In this document: in pieces, positions 14,199 to 21,134 of the stretch
Layout of the letters: each line of letters begins with the position of its first letter
How positions within the stretch are numbered: position 1 is the stretch's first letter
Program-made: the position numbers and the translations under genes
Origin: Eubacterium sp. CAG:251
GTDB lineage: Bacteria > Bacillota > Clostridia > Oscillospirales > Acutalibacteraceae
Reading direction: 5' to 3'
Assembly: GCA_000436835.1 (NCBI GenBank)
Contig: FR889117.1
Coordinates: 1-37,302 of the forward strand
Length of the DNA stretch: 37,302 nt
The notes under the pieces: model-generated
The model's input: the letters and a program-made list of their open reading frames with translations, nothing else
The model's database searches: none
Told to the model about the DNA's origin: nothing

Positions 14199-15057
14199 TT
14201 ATAATCGCCGAAAGTCCTTCCATAATTTGATGTGCAACGTCAGGCTTATTCATAGTATAAATATGAATATTATTAACCCCGTTTGCCATCAAGTCTATTA
14301 TTTGCTCTGTTGCGTAAACAATACCTGCCTGCTTCATAGCGTCAGGATTTTCACCGAAGCGCTCCATAATCTTATTAAACTTAGCGGGAAGAGATGCATT
14401 TGAAAGCTCCAAGCTTCTCTTAATTTGATTAGCGTTTGTAATCGGCATAATTCCTGCTATAATTGGCACGTTAATCTCTTTTATAGCGCACATTTCACGG
14501 AAATTATAAAATTTATCATTATCAAAAAACATTTGAGTTGTAATAAAATCAACGCCGCAGTCAACTTTTTCCTTAAGCCTTGCGATATCCTCAACCCTGT
14601 TTTTAGACTCAGGGTGAGTTTCCGGATAGCACGCCGCACCTACGCAAAACTTTCCCCTTGCCTTAATTTCATTCACAAGCTCAAAAGCGTGGTGAAAATA
14701 TTGATTTTCGCCCATTTCAAAATCCTTAGGAATATCGCCTCTTAAAGCAAGCACGTTTTCAATACCGTTTGCTTCCAACTCGTCCAAAACGCTGTCGATT
14801 TTTTCCTTGGTAGAAGTAAGGCAAGTAAGGTGAGAAAGCGGTTCAACTCCGCCCTCTTTAATCGCATTTGCAATCTCTGTTGTAAAGCCGCTTGTAGTTC
14901 CTGCCGCACCGTAGGTAACGCTCATAAACGACGGCTTGTCCTTTACCATTTCCTCAACGATTTTCTTTGTATTTGCAATTTTGTCCCACTGCTTCGGAGG
15001 AAAAACCTCAAACGAAACAGTAACCTTTTTATTATTTATTATATCTTTAATTTTCAT
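14191..15057 (-). CDS. metF: 5,10-methylenetetrahydrofolate reductase
   Basis: Makes methyl-THF, the substrate of the metH product two genes downstream. 288 residues from the ATG at 15057, which has GGGTGG 6 bases upstream; a longer start at 15084 is less well supported. VSFEVFPPK at the N-terminus carries the Glu typical of MetF. MSVTYGAAG, HLTCLTSTKEKIDSVLDEL and LALRGDIPKD are family motifs around the FAD site, and FITTQMFFDN is near 180. It is the first gene of the metF-reactivase-metH-rrf2 operon. No metV-like zinc partner is next to it. Confidence 0.95.
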   Translation of the reverse strand: MKIKDIINNKKVTVSFEVFPPKQWDKIANTKKIVEEMVKDKPSFMSVTYGAAGTTSGFTTEIANAIKEGGVEPLSHLTCLTSTKEKIDSVLDELEANGIENVLALRGDIPKDFEMGENQYFHHAFELVNEIKARGKFCVGAACYPETHPESKNRVEDIARLKEKVDCGVDFITTQMFFDNDKFYNFREMCAIKEINVPIIAGIMPITNANQIKRSLELSNASLPAKFNKIMERFGENPDAMKQAGIVYATEQIIDLMANGVNNIHIYTMNKPDVAHQIMEGLSAIINE

Positions 15058-15098
15058 TATAACCACCCGTTTTTTAACAAACACATATTTCAGTAGAC

Positions 15099-15127
15099 AT
15101 TATACTACCTTTTTAGTAGGAATTCAA
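15099..15127 (-). promoter_or_regulatory. Promoter of the methionine operon
   Basis: TTGAAT (15127-15122), a 17-base spacer and TATAAT (15104-15099) on the minus strand. The spacer contains an inverted repeat (CTAC...GTAG), and an imperfect palindrome ATAAGGTT/AAACCTAT sits just upstream at 15151-15166. The leader is only about 35 bases, too short for a SAM riboswitch, so control may be by a DNA-binding protein. Confidence 0.7.
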
Positions 15128-15192
15128 GAAGATTTTGACCTATATTCACTATAAGGTTAAACCTATGGCTACGCAAAAATCAAGATTAAAAT

Positions 15193-15264
15193 TTAGCACA
15201 TTTCATATAAATTTTCAATGTCTTTAAATTCGTCGCTCATTATGTTTTCTGTCGCAAACTTCAT
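15193..15264 (-). CDS. Possible 23-residue peptide
   Basis: A short frame beginning MKFATENIMSDEF and ending NLYEMC. Its ATG at 15264 is preceded by a textbook AAGGAGG about 9 bases upstream, which is the main reason to list it. It lies downstream of the duplicated rpsI terminator and upstream of the metF promoter on the same strand. No own promoter is clear. It could be a real small protein, a leader, or the surviving start of a deleted gene. The 15265-15303 stretch above it contains a small hairpin only. Confidence 0.35.
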   Translation of the reverse strand: MKFATENIMSDEFKDIENLYEMC

Positions 15265-15303
15265 TTCGTTGCTCCTCCTTTTTCCAAAAAGCTAGCGCTT
15301 TTC

Positions 15304-15407
15304 AAAAGCCTCAATTTAGAAAAAAGCTCATCGTGCAAAGAAAAAAACAGCGCTTCCAAAACGGAAACGCTGTTGAAAAGATAAACAGATTATCTCTTTG
15401 AGAATTG
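15304..15407 (-). repeat. rpsI 3'-end duplicate, copy A
   Basis: About 100 bases nearly identical to 15542-15643 (two short indels, few substitutions). It contains the last codons of rpsI (QFSKR, stop) and the terminator hairpin. Its homology to rpsI resumes at 15523-15534 (GGTGCACGACGT) beyond a 115-base insertion. Confidence 0.85.
15340..15374 (-). terminator. Duplicate rpsI terminator (copy A)
   Basis: Minus-strand stem AACAGCG...CGCTGTT, with further pairing of TTTCC to GGAAG inside, followed by a run of seven U (15347-15341). It is nearly identical to the terminator at 15578-15611, giving two terminators in series after rpsI. Confidence 0.8.
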
Positions 15408-15522
15408 GCTCGTTTGTGACCGCTGCCTGTGGCAGACAAAGGGAACAACAAGAGCTTAGTAACGGTCTAAAAATCAGAGCATTATTTATAATGTGAATGA
15501 TTTTTAGGGCACCGCCCTGCGA
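15408..15522. repeat. 115-bp hairpin-rich insertion in copy A
   Basis: The segment separates two pieces of sequence that are contiguous in intact rpsI. It contains CTGCC-TGT-GGCAG (15423-15435), a large hairpin with perfect 10-bp arms CTAAAAATCA (15467-15476) and TGATTTTTAG (15498-15507), and AGGGC-ACC-GCCCT (15506-15518). No coding frame is evident. It may be a small mobile repeat or a structured RNA; clear terminal inverted repeats are not seen. Confidence 0.5.
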
Positions 15523-15541
15523 GGTGCACGACGTCGTCGTA

Positions 15542-15656
15542 AAAAGCCTCAATTTAGAAAAAAGCTCATCGTGCAAAGAAAAAACAGCGCTTCCAAAACG
15601 GAAACGCTGTTGAAAAGATAAATGATTATCTCTTTGAGAACTGTGGTGCACGACGT
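15542..15656 (-). repeat. rpsI 3'-end duplicate, copy B (in the intact gene)
   Basis: The matching copy belonging to the functional rpsI, covering its last ten codons, stop and terminator. It ends only about 7 bases from the remainder of copy A (15523-15534), so the two copies are in direct tandem. Confidence 0.85.
15578..15611 (-). terminator. Terminator of rplM-rpsI
   Basis: Stem AACAGCG (minus strand 15611-15605) with CGCTGTT (15589-15583) and a U-rich tail after it, 14 bases beyond the rpsI stop. Confidence 0.85.
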
Positions 15657-16024
15657 GCTTTTTTGAGACCAGGTTTCTTTCTTTCCTTCATTCTTGGGTC
15701 ACGAGTGAGGAAGCCTGCCTTCTTAAGAGCAGGACGAAGTGACTCGTCATACTGAAGAAGAGCTCTTGCAATACCGTGACGGATTGCACCAGCCTGACCT
15801 GTTACACCGCCGCCGTTTACTCTGCATACAACGTCAAGCTTTTCGCCTGTTTCTGTAAGAGTGAGTGGCTGACGAACAATAAGCTTAAGTGTTTCAAGAC
15901 CAAAGTAATCGTCAATATCTCTGTCGTTGATTGTGATTTTGCCGGTACCTGCGTATAAGCGTACACGTGCTACTGATTCTTTTCTTCTACCTGTTCCGTA
16001 GAAATATGGATTAGTTTCATACAT
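15626..16024 (-). CDS. rpsI: 30S ribosomal protein S9
   Basis: 132 residues. YGTGRRKESVARVRL at the start and the basic C-terminal tail ending SKR, which reaches the P-site tRNA, are diagnostic. GGGVTGQAGAIRHGIARALL is also intact. The ATG follows AGGAGG at 10 bases. It is the second gene of the conserved rplM-rpsI operon, 17 bases after rplM. Its 3' end is the source of the tandem duplication just downstream, but the gene itself is complete. Confidence 0.97.
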   Translation of the reverse strand: MYETNPYFYGTGRRKESVARVRLYAGTGKITINDRDIDDYFGLETLKLIVRQPLTLTETGEKLDVVCRVNGGGVTGQAGAIRHGIARALLQYDESLRPALKKAGFLTRDPRMKERKKPGLKKARRAPQFSKR

Positions 16025-16041
16025 AACTCAGATACCTCCTA

Positions 16042-16470
16042 TTATAATTCATAAGCTACAGGCTTCTGAGCCTCGTGCTTATGGTCTGCGCCCTTGTAGA
16101 TATGGCATCTTGTGAGCTGCTTTCTGCCGAGTGTTGTGTCAGGAATCATGCCCTTAACAGCAAGCTGCATAGCAAAATCACTCTTTTCAGCCATAAGTGT
16201 GCCGTACTTAACTTCCTTAAGGTTACCGATATAACCTGTGTGATGCTGATAAAGCTTCTTGTTAAGCTTGTCACCTGTAAGAACTGCTTTGTCTGTGTTG
16301 ATAATAATTACGAAGTCACCGCAATCTACGTTTGGTGTGAAGATTGGCTTGTGCTTACCTCTGAGGAGAACTGCAGCTTCACTTGCTACACGTCCGAGAG
16401 GCTTGCCGGCAGCGTCAATAACATACCAGTTACGAGTGATTTCGTCAGCTTTTGGTAAAAATGTTGACAT
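16042..16470 (-). CDS. rplM: 50S ribosomal protein L13
   Basis: 142 residues, usual length. NWYVIDAAGKPLGRVAS, LRGKHKPIFTPNVDCGDFVIIIN and KLYQHHTGYIGNLK are L13 signatures. The ATG at 16470 sits 8 bases after AGGAGG; a TTG six bases earlier is ignored. First gene of the rplM-rpsI operon, transcribed from the promoter at 16526-16554. The leader of about 50 bases is short, and I cannot identify a ribosomal-protein-binding leader fold in it. Confidence 0.97.
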   Translation of the reverse strand: MSTFLPKADEITRNWYVIDAAGKPLGRVASEAAVLLRGKHKPIFTPNVDCGDFVIIINTDKAVLTGDKLNKKLYQHHTGYIGNLKEVKYGTLMAEKSDFAMQLAVKGMIPDTTLGRKQLTRCHIYKGADHKHEAQKPVAYEL

Positions 16471-16525
16471 AATCAAATCCTCCTAAAACATTTGACCTAA
16501 ACGGCCCTTTTTCTTTTGCTTGAAT

Positions 16526-16554
16526 ATAATAACACAAGAGAGTTTAATAGTCAA
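16526..16554 (-). promoter_or_regulatory. Promoter of rplM-rpsI
   Basis: TTGACT (16554-16549), a 17-base spacer and TATTAT (16531-16526) on the minus strand, about 50 bases upstream of the rplM ATG. Confidence 0.75.
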
Positions 16555-16638
16555 CAATAATTTTATAAATATAGTGATAATCTCTCATTTACTCGCTTTT
16601 TCTCGTTTTTTCATATATAATGCTCGATTAAAATATAA

Positions 16639-16674
16639 AATAAGGGTAACGGCAAATTAACCGTTACCCTTATT
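16639..16674. terminator. Bidirectional terminator after the PFOR gene
   Basis: A perfect 14-bp stem AATAAGGGTAACGG (16639-16652) with CCGTTACCCTTATT (16661-16674) and T-rich flanks on both strands. It ends the minus-strand PFOR transcript 15 bases after its stop. Confidence 0.85.
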
Positions 16675-16689
16675 TATTTTCAACTATTA

Positions 16690-19600
16690 TCAGTCTTTGC
16701 TCGGAGCATAGAAATCAACAAGCTTAGCAAGCTTATTATATTTTTCAATTGAATTTTCTGCGGCAATACCAAAGAGTTCCTCTGCCTTGCCCGGGAATGA
16801 GCGTTTAAGAGCAGAATATCTTGTTTCACCCTCAATAAATTCAACGTAATCAGCCGTCGGAGCCTTGCTGTCAAGCGAGAATGGGTTTTTACCTTCTTCT
16901 GCAAGTGCAGGATTAAATCTAAACAAGTTCCAATATCCTGCTGCGACAGCCTTTTTCTGTTCAGTCTGATTAAACGGCATCTTGATACCGTGGTTAATAC
17001 AAGGAGCATAGCAGATGATAAGCGAAGGTCCGTTATAAGCGGCAGCCTCTTGGAATGCCTTAAGGCATTGAGCGGCATTAGCACCCATAGCAACCTGAGC
17101 AACATATACATAGCCGTAGCTCATAGCGATTTGAGCAAGGTCTTTCTTCTTAACAACCTTACCGGAAGCGGCAAACTTAGCAACCGCACCTGTAGGAGTA
17201 GCCTTAGAAGCCTGACCGCCTGTATTAGAATAAACCTCTGTATCAAATACTACGATATTAACGTCCTGATTTTGAGCAATTACATGGTCAAGACCGCCGA
17301 AACCGATATCGTAAGCCCAACCGTCACCGCCGAAGATAAATTGATACTTCTTAGCGGCATAGTCCTTATCCTTAAGGAAATCAACCTTAGCATCATTAGC
17401 CTCGCCGTCAAGCTCTGCATTTTCGAGAGCGGCAATAAGCGCATCTGCAGCCTCAGTATTTGTTGCGGCATTTTCATAAGTATCAAGCCAAGCCTGAGCC
17501 TCTGCTGAAACTGATGTATCAAGAAGTACCTGTGCGTCAGCGGCAAGTCTTTCACGGATTTGCTTTTGAGCAAGCATCATACCGTAACCGAATTCGGCAT
17601 TATCCTCGAATAGTGAGTTAGACCAAGCAGGGCCGTGGCCTTTTTTGTCAACAGTATACGGTGTTGACGGAGCAGAGCCGCCCCAAATTGACGAACAGCC
17701 TGTTGCATTTGCAATATACATTCTGTCGCCGTAAAGCTGGGTAGCAAGCTTAGCATAAGGTGTTTCACCGCAGCCTGCGCAAGCGCCTGAAAATTCAAGA
17801 TAAGGCTTTCTGTACTGAACGCCGATAGTATTATTTGTAAGCACCTCCGGCTTAGCATCAATCTGTGAAAGAGCGTCATAAACCGGTTGAGATTTAAGTT
17901 GAGAAGCAATAGGCTTCATTGTAAGCGACTTTGTAGGGCAAACATTTGCGCAAGAGCCACAACCTGTACAGTCAAGAGTAGAAACAATAATAGCATATTG
18001 ATAATCAGTCTTTTTATGTTTAACAAGCTGTGTACCTTCAGGAACATTCTTCGCCTCTTCCTCATTAAGGCAAACAGGGCGAATAACTGCGTGAGGGCAA
18101 ACCATTGAACAAAGGTTACACTGAGCACATTTTGTGCCGTCCCATTCAGGAACAGTAATAGCAATGCCTCTCTTTTCAAATGCGGCAGAGCCTTGAGGAT
18201 ATACACCGTCTGCCCTGTCTACAAACTTAGAAACAGGTAAATCATCACCGTGGAGATGGTCGATAGGATGAAGAATATTTTTAACAAAGTCTTTCATTTC
18301 AGGGCGATTTGTAGGAATAACAAGTTTCTTTTCCTCGTCAACCGCATTCTTCCAGCTTTCAGGAACGTCAATCTTAACAATTTCCTTTGAGCCACGGTCA
18401 ATACCGTTGCAGTTAGCGTTTACGATAGCTTCGCCCTTTTTAGAGAACTTCTTAACAACAGCCTTTTTCATAAGTTCAATTGCCTTATCAACAGGGATAA
18501 TATTTGCAATTGTGAAGAATGCAGACTGAAGAATGGTTGAAGCTCTGCCCGGAAGCCCTACTTCCTCGGCAATCTTAATACCGTTGATAGTGTAGAAATT
18601 AATATTATTTTCTGCAATATATCTCTTCATCTTGGCAGGAAGTTGCTTATCAAGTTCCTCAGGTGACCAAATACAGTTGAGAAGGAACGTACCTCCCGGC
18701 ACAATATCCTGCACCATATCATATTTAGTTACATAAGACGGATTATGACATGCAACAAAATTAGCCTTATTGATAAGATATGTTGAAGTAATCGGAGATG
18801 AGCCGAAACGAAGATGAGATACGGTTATACCGCCTGACTTTTTCGAGTCATAGAAGAAATAGCCCTGAGCATACATATCCGTATTATCACCGATAATCTT
18901 GATAGAATCCTTATTTGCGCCGACTGTTCCGTCAGAGCCGAGACCCCAGAATTTGCAAGAGGTTGTACCCTTAGGTGTTGTGTCAGGGCTTTCGGTAACA
19001 TCAAGTGAAAGATTTGTTACGTCATCGTTGATTGAAAGAGTAAACTCTGTCTTAGGCTTTTCTGCATTCATATTGTTATAAACAGAAATGATATGAGCAG
19101 GAAGTGTATCCTTTGAGCCTAAACCGTAACGTCCGCCGTAAACAGGAACATTGCTGAACTTAGAGTTTTTAAGAGCGGCAACAACATCAAGGAAAAGAGG
19201 TTCGCCGAGTGAACCGGGTTCCTTAGTTCTGTCAATAACAGAAATCGTCTTAACGCTGTCAGGAATAACGTCAACAAGGTGTTTAACAGAGAAAGGTCTG
19301 TAAAGATGAACCTTAATCATACCAACCTTTTCGCCACGTGCGTTAAGAAAATCAATTGTTTCCTTAATAGTATCGCAAACAGAGCCCATAGCAACAATTA
19401 CTCTGTCGGCATCCTCTGCACCATAGTAGTTGAAAAGCTTATAATCGGTACCGAGCTTTTCATTAACCATATTCATATACATCTCGGTTGTTGCAACAGC
19501 GTCATTATAATACTTATTGCAAGCCTCTCTGTGCTGGAAGAATATATCACTGTTTTCGGCAGAGCCACGAAGAACAGGTCTTTCAGGATTGAGCGCTCTT

Positions 19601-20214
19601 GCACGGAATGCCTGAACATCATCCATATCCACCATAGATTTGAGTTCATCATAATCCCAAACTTCAATCTTTTGAATTTCGTGAGAAGTACGGAAGCCGT
19701 CAAAGAAATGCAAAAACGGCACTCTGCTCTTAAGTGTTGAAAGGTGAGCTACTGCGCCGAGGTCCATAACCTCCTGAACATTAGCCGAGCAAAGCATTGC
19801 ATAACCCGTTTGGCGGCAAGCCATAACGTCTGAATGGTCGCCGAAAATGTTAAGTGCGTGAGTAGATACGCAACGAGCCGACACGTGGATAACAGACGGA
19901 ATAAGCTCGCCTGCAATTTTATACATATTCGGAATCATCAAAAGAAGGCCCTGTGATGCCGTATATGTTGTAGTAAGCGCACCTGCTGAAAGTGAGCCGT
20001 GAACAGCACCTGCTGCACCGCCCTCAGATTCCATCTCTGCAACACGTACTGTTTGCCCAAAGATATTTTTTACTCCTCTTGCTGCCATAGCGTCCGTTTC
20101 CTCTGCCATATTTGATGACGGAGTAATAGGATAAATAGCAGCGACCTCTGTAAACGCATAACTAACGTGCGCAGCGGCACTGTTACCGTCCATGGTCTTT
20201 TTCTTTCTTGCCAT
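16690..20214 (-). CDS. nifJ: Pyruvate:ferredoxin (flavodoxin) oxidoreductase
   Basis: Oxidatively decarboxylates pyruvate to acetyl-CoA, CO2 and reduced ferredoxin; a central enzyme of anaerobic fermentation. Single chain of 1174 residues, standard for this fused form. In order it has a pyrimidine-binding TPP domain with AAIYPITPSSNMAEE near the start, domain II/III, two [4Fe-4S] motifs CAQCNLCSMVCP (~690-705) and CTGCGSCANVCP (~745-757), the proximal cluster Cys in CAGCGETPYAKL (~808), and the TPP/Mg motif GGDGWAYDIGFGG with SNTGGQ (~960-1000). GGGAGG precedes the ATG. It ends with TGA directly followed in frame by TAA and TAG. Monocistronic between its own promoter and terminator. Confidence 0.97.
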   Translation of the reverse strand: MARKKKTMDGNSAAAHVSYAFTEVAAIYPITPSSNMAEETDAMAARGVKNIFGQTVRVAEMESEGGAAGAVHGSLSAGALTTTYTASQGLLLMIPNMYKIAGELIPSVIHVSARCVSTHALNIFGDHSDVMACRQTGYAMLCSANVQEVMDLGAVAHLSTLKSRVPFLHFFDGFRTSHEIQKIEVWDYDELKSMVDMDDVQAFRARALNPERPVLRGSAENSDIFFQHREACNKYYNDAVATTEMYMNMVNEKLGTDYKLFNYYGAEDADRVIVAMGSVCDTIKETIDFLNARGEKVGMIKVHLYRPFSVKHLVDVIPDSVKTISVIDRTKEPGSLGEPLFLDVVAALKNSKFSNVPVYGGRYGLGSKDTLPAHIISVYNNMNAEKPKTEFTLSINDDVTNLSLDVTESPDTTPKGTTSCKFWGLGSDGTVGANKDSIKIIGDNTDMYAQGYFFYDSKKSGGITVSHLRFGSSPITSTYLINKANFVACHNPSYVTKYDMVQDIVPGGTFLLNCIWSPEELDKQLPAKMKRYIAENNINFYTINGIKIAEEVGLPGRASTILQSAFFTIANIIPVDKAIELMKKAVVKKFSKKGEAIVNANCNGIDRGSKEIVKIDVPESWKNAVDEEKKLVIPTNRPEMKDFVKNILHPIDHLHGDDLPVSKFVDRADGVYPQGSAAFEKRGIAITVPEWDGTKCAQCNLCSMVCPHAVIRPVCLNEEEAKNVPEGTQLVKHKKTDYQYAIIVSTLDCTGCGSCANVCPTKSLTMKPIASQLKSQPVYDALSQIDAKPEVLTNNTIGVQYRKPYLEFSGACAGCGETPYAKLATQLYGDRMYIANATGCSSIWGGSAPSTPYTVDKKGHGPAWSNSLFEDNAEFGYGMMLAQKQIRERLAADAQVLLDTSVSAEAQAWLDTYENAATNTEAADALIAALENAELDGEANDAKVDFLKDKDYAAKKYQFIFGGDGWAYDIGFGGLDHVIAQNQDVNIVVFDTEVYSNTGGQASKATPTGAVAKFAASGKVVKKKDLAQIAMSYGYVYVAQVAMGANAAQCLKAFQEAAAYNGPSLIICYAPCINHGIKMPFNQTEQKKAVAAGYWNLFRFNPALAEEGKNPFSLDSKAPTADYVEFIEGETRYSALKRSFPGKAEELFGIAAENSIEKYNKLAKLVDFYAPSKD

Positions 20215-20242
20215 TAAATTTCCTCCCTTAAGTTAAAAACAA

Positions 20243-20319
20243 ACGTAATTAGATATAATATATTGCCAAAATTACGTCACTCTTGTTTTAATTATATCAT
20301 TAAAATTATTTAATTTCAA
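20243..20319 (-). promoter_or_regulatory. PFOR promoter and leader inverted repeat
   Basis: TTGAAA (20319-20314), a 17-base spacer and TATAAT (20296-20291) on the minus strand. Just downstream of the expected start, ACGTAATT (20243-20250) and AATTACGT (20270-20277) form a perfect 8-bp inverted repeat with a 19-base centre, a possible operator or roadblock site. It does not match the Rex consensus. Confidence 0.65.
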
Positions 20320-20365
20320 CAATTTATATTTCACATTCGTTATACAAAATTGCAATTTTCACTAA

Positions 20366-21112
20366 TTAATCCTTTTTACCTATTGCAATATCAATGCCTG
20401 AAGCCGGAGCTATTGTAACACTGTTTTCGTTTGACTTAATTGTTGCAGCGTTTCCTGTCAGCTCAACTCCTGAAATCGACACTTTAACCTTAACATCACC
20501 CTTAATTTTACCGAGACTGTACTTTTTAACGGTTTTTCCGTCAAGTTTAACTACCTCGTAATCAAGCTGATTTTTCTTGTCATTCGGGTCATCAATTTTA
20601 AGCGTTTTATATTCCTTATCCTTTTCGGTCTTATATTTTATTGTAAGCTTAGCTTGCTTTAAATCGCTTGAATTAGGCAATTGAACTCTTACAATAACTT
20701 CACGCTTTTCAGGCTTTTCGGTAGTAGTTTCCTTAGTAGTCGTTTCTTTTTTATCTGTTGTGGTTTCATTCTTTTTGGCTATTTCCGCTTTCTTAGTCGA
20801 TGAAGCTTTTTTTGTGGTTTTATCCTCTTTATTTGCCTTAGCGGTTTCATTTTTCTTAGTTGAAGAAGCTTTTGAGGAAGCGTTGCCCTTTGAAACAGAA
20901 ACAGTTGAAGAAGCATTACCGTCTTTCCCCGGCTCGGTTGACACCTCAGTCACAACCTTGCCCTGATCATCTGTAACGGTTTCACCGTTTTCGTCAGTAA
21001 CAGGAATGGTAACCTCTTTATCGGTATATTTTTTTGAAGAACATGATGCAAAAGCAAATGCAACCGTCATAATCATAACAACGGCTAATAAAGCCGCAAT
21101 AATTTTTTTCAT
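20366..21112 (-). CDS. Secreted lipoprotein with Thr/Lys/Ser-rich linker
   Basis: About 248 residues. A signal peptide (MKKIIAALLAVVMIMTVAFAFA) ends in a lipobox with the lipidated Cys at residue 24, so it should be anchored on the outer face of the membrane. Residues ~35-55 carry a duplicated TVTDDQG-type segment. Residues ~65-140 are a low-complexity linker with repeated ASSTKK and TTTKE units, probably extended. Residues ~140-248 look like a beta-rich domain. The ATG at 21112 is chosen since AGGAG lies upstream and overlaps an earlier GTG. It lies 22 bases after nadE. Ligand and function are unknown. Confidence 0.8.
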   Translation of the reverse strand: MKKIIAALLAVVMIMTVAFAFASCSSKKYTDKEVTIPVTDENGETVTDDQGKVVTEVSTEPGKDGNASSTVSVSKGNASSKASSTKKNETAKANKEDKTTKKASSTKKAEIAKKNETTTDKKETTTKETTTEKPEKREVIVRVQLPNSSDLKQAKLTIKYKTEKDKEYKTLKIDDPNDKKNQLDYEVVKLDGKTVKKYSLGKIKGDVKVKVSISGVELTGNAATIKSNENSVTIAPASGIDIAIGKKD

Positions 21113-21134
21113 AAATAACACTCCTAAATATTAA

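Noticed and set aside
15058..15098. SAM riboswitch before metF
   Set aside because: The leader is about 35-40 bases, and none of the conserved SAM-I or SAM-II cores can be seen.
15328..15651. A 107-residue minus-strand frame across the rpsI repeats
   Set aside because: It is made of the two duplicated terminators read in the wrong frame; the repeated peptide LSFQQRFRFGSAVF reflects the DNA duplication, not a protein repeat.
15304..15656. CRISPR-like repeat array
   Set aside because: Only two ~100-bp copies, no regular short repeats or spacers, no cas genes.
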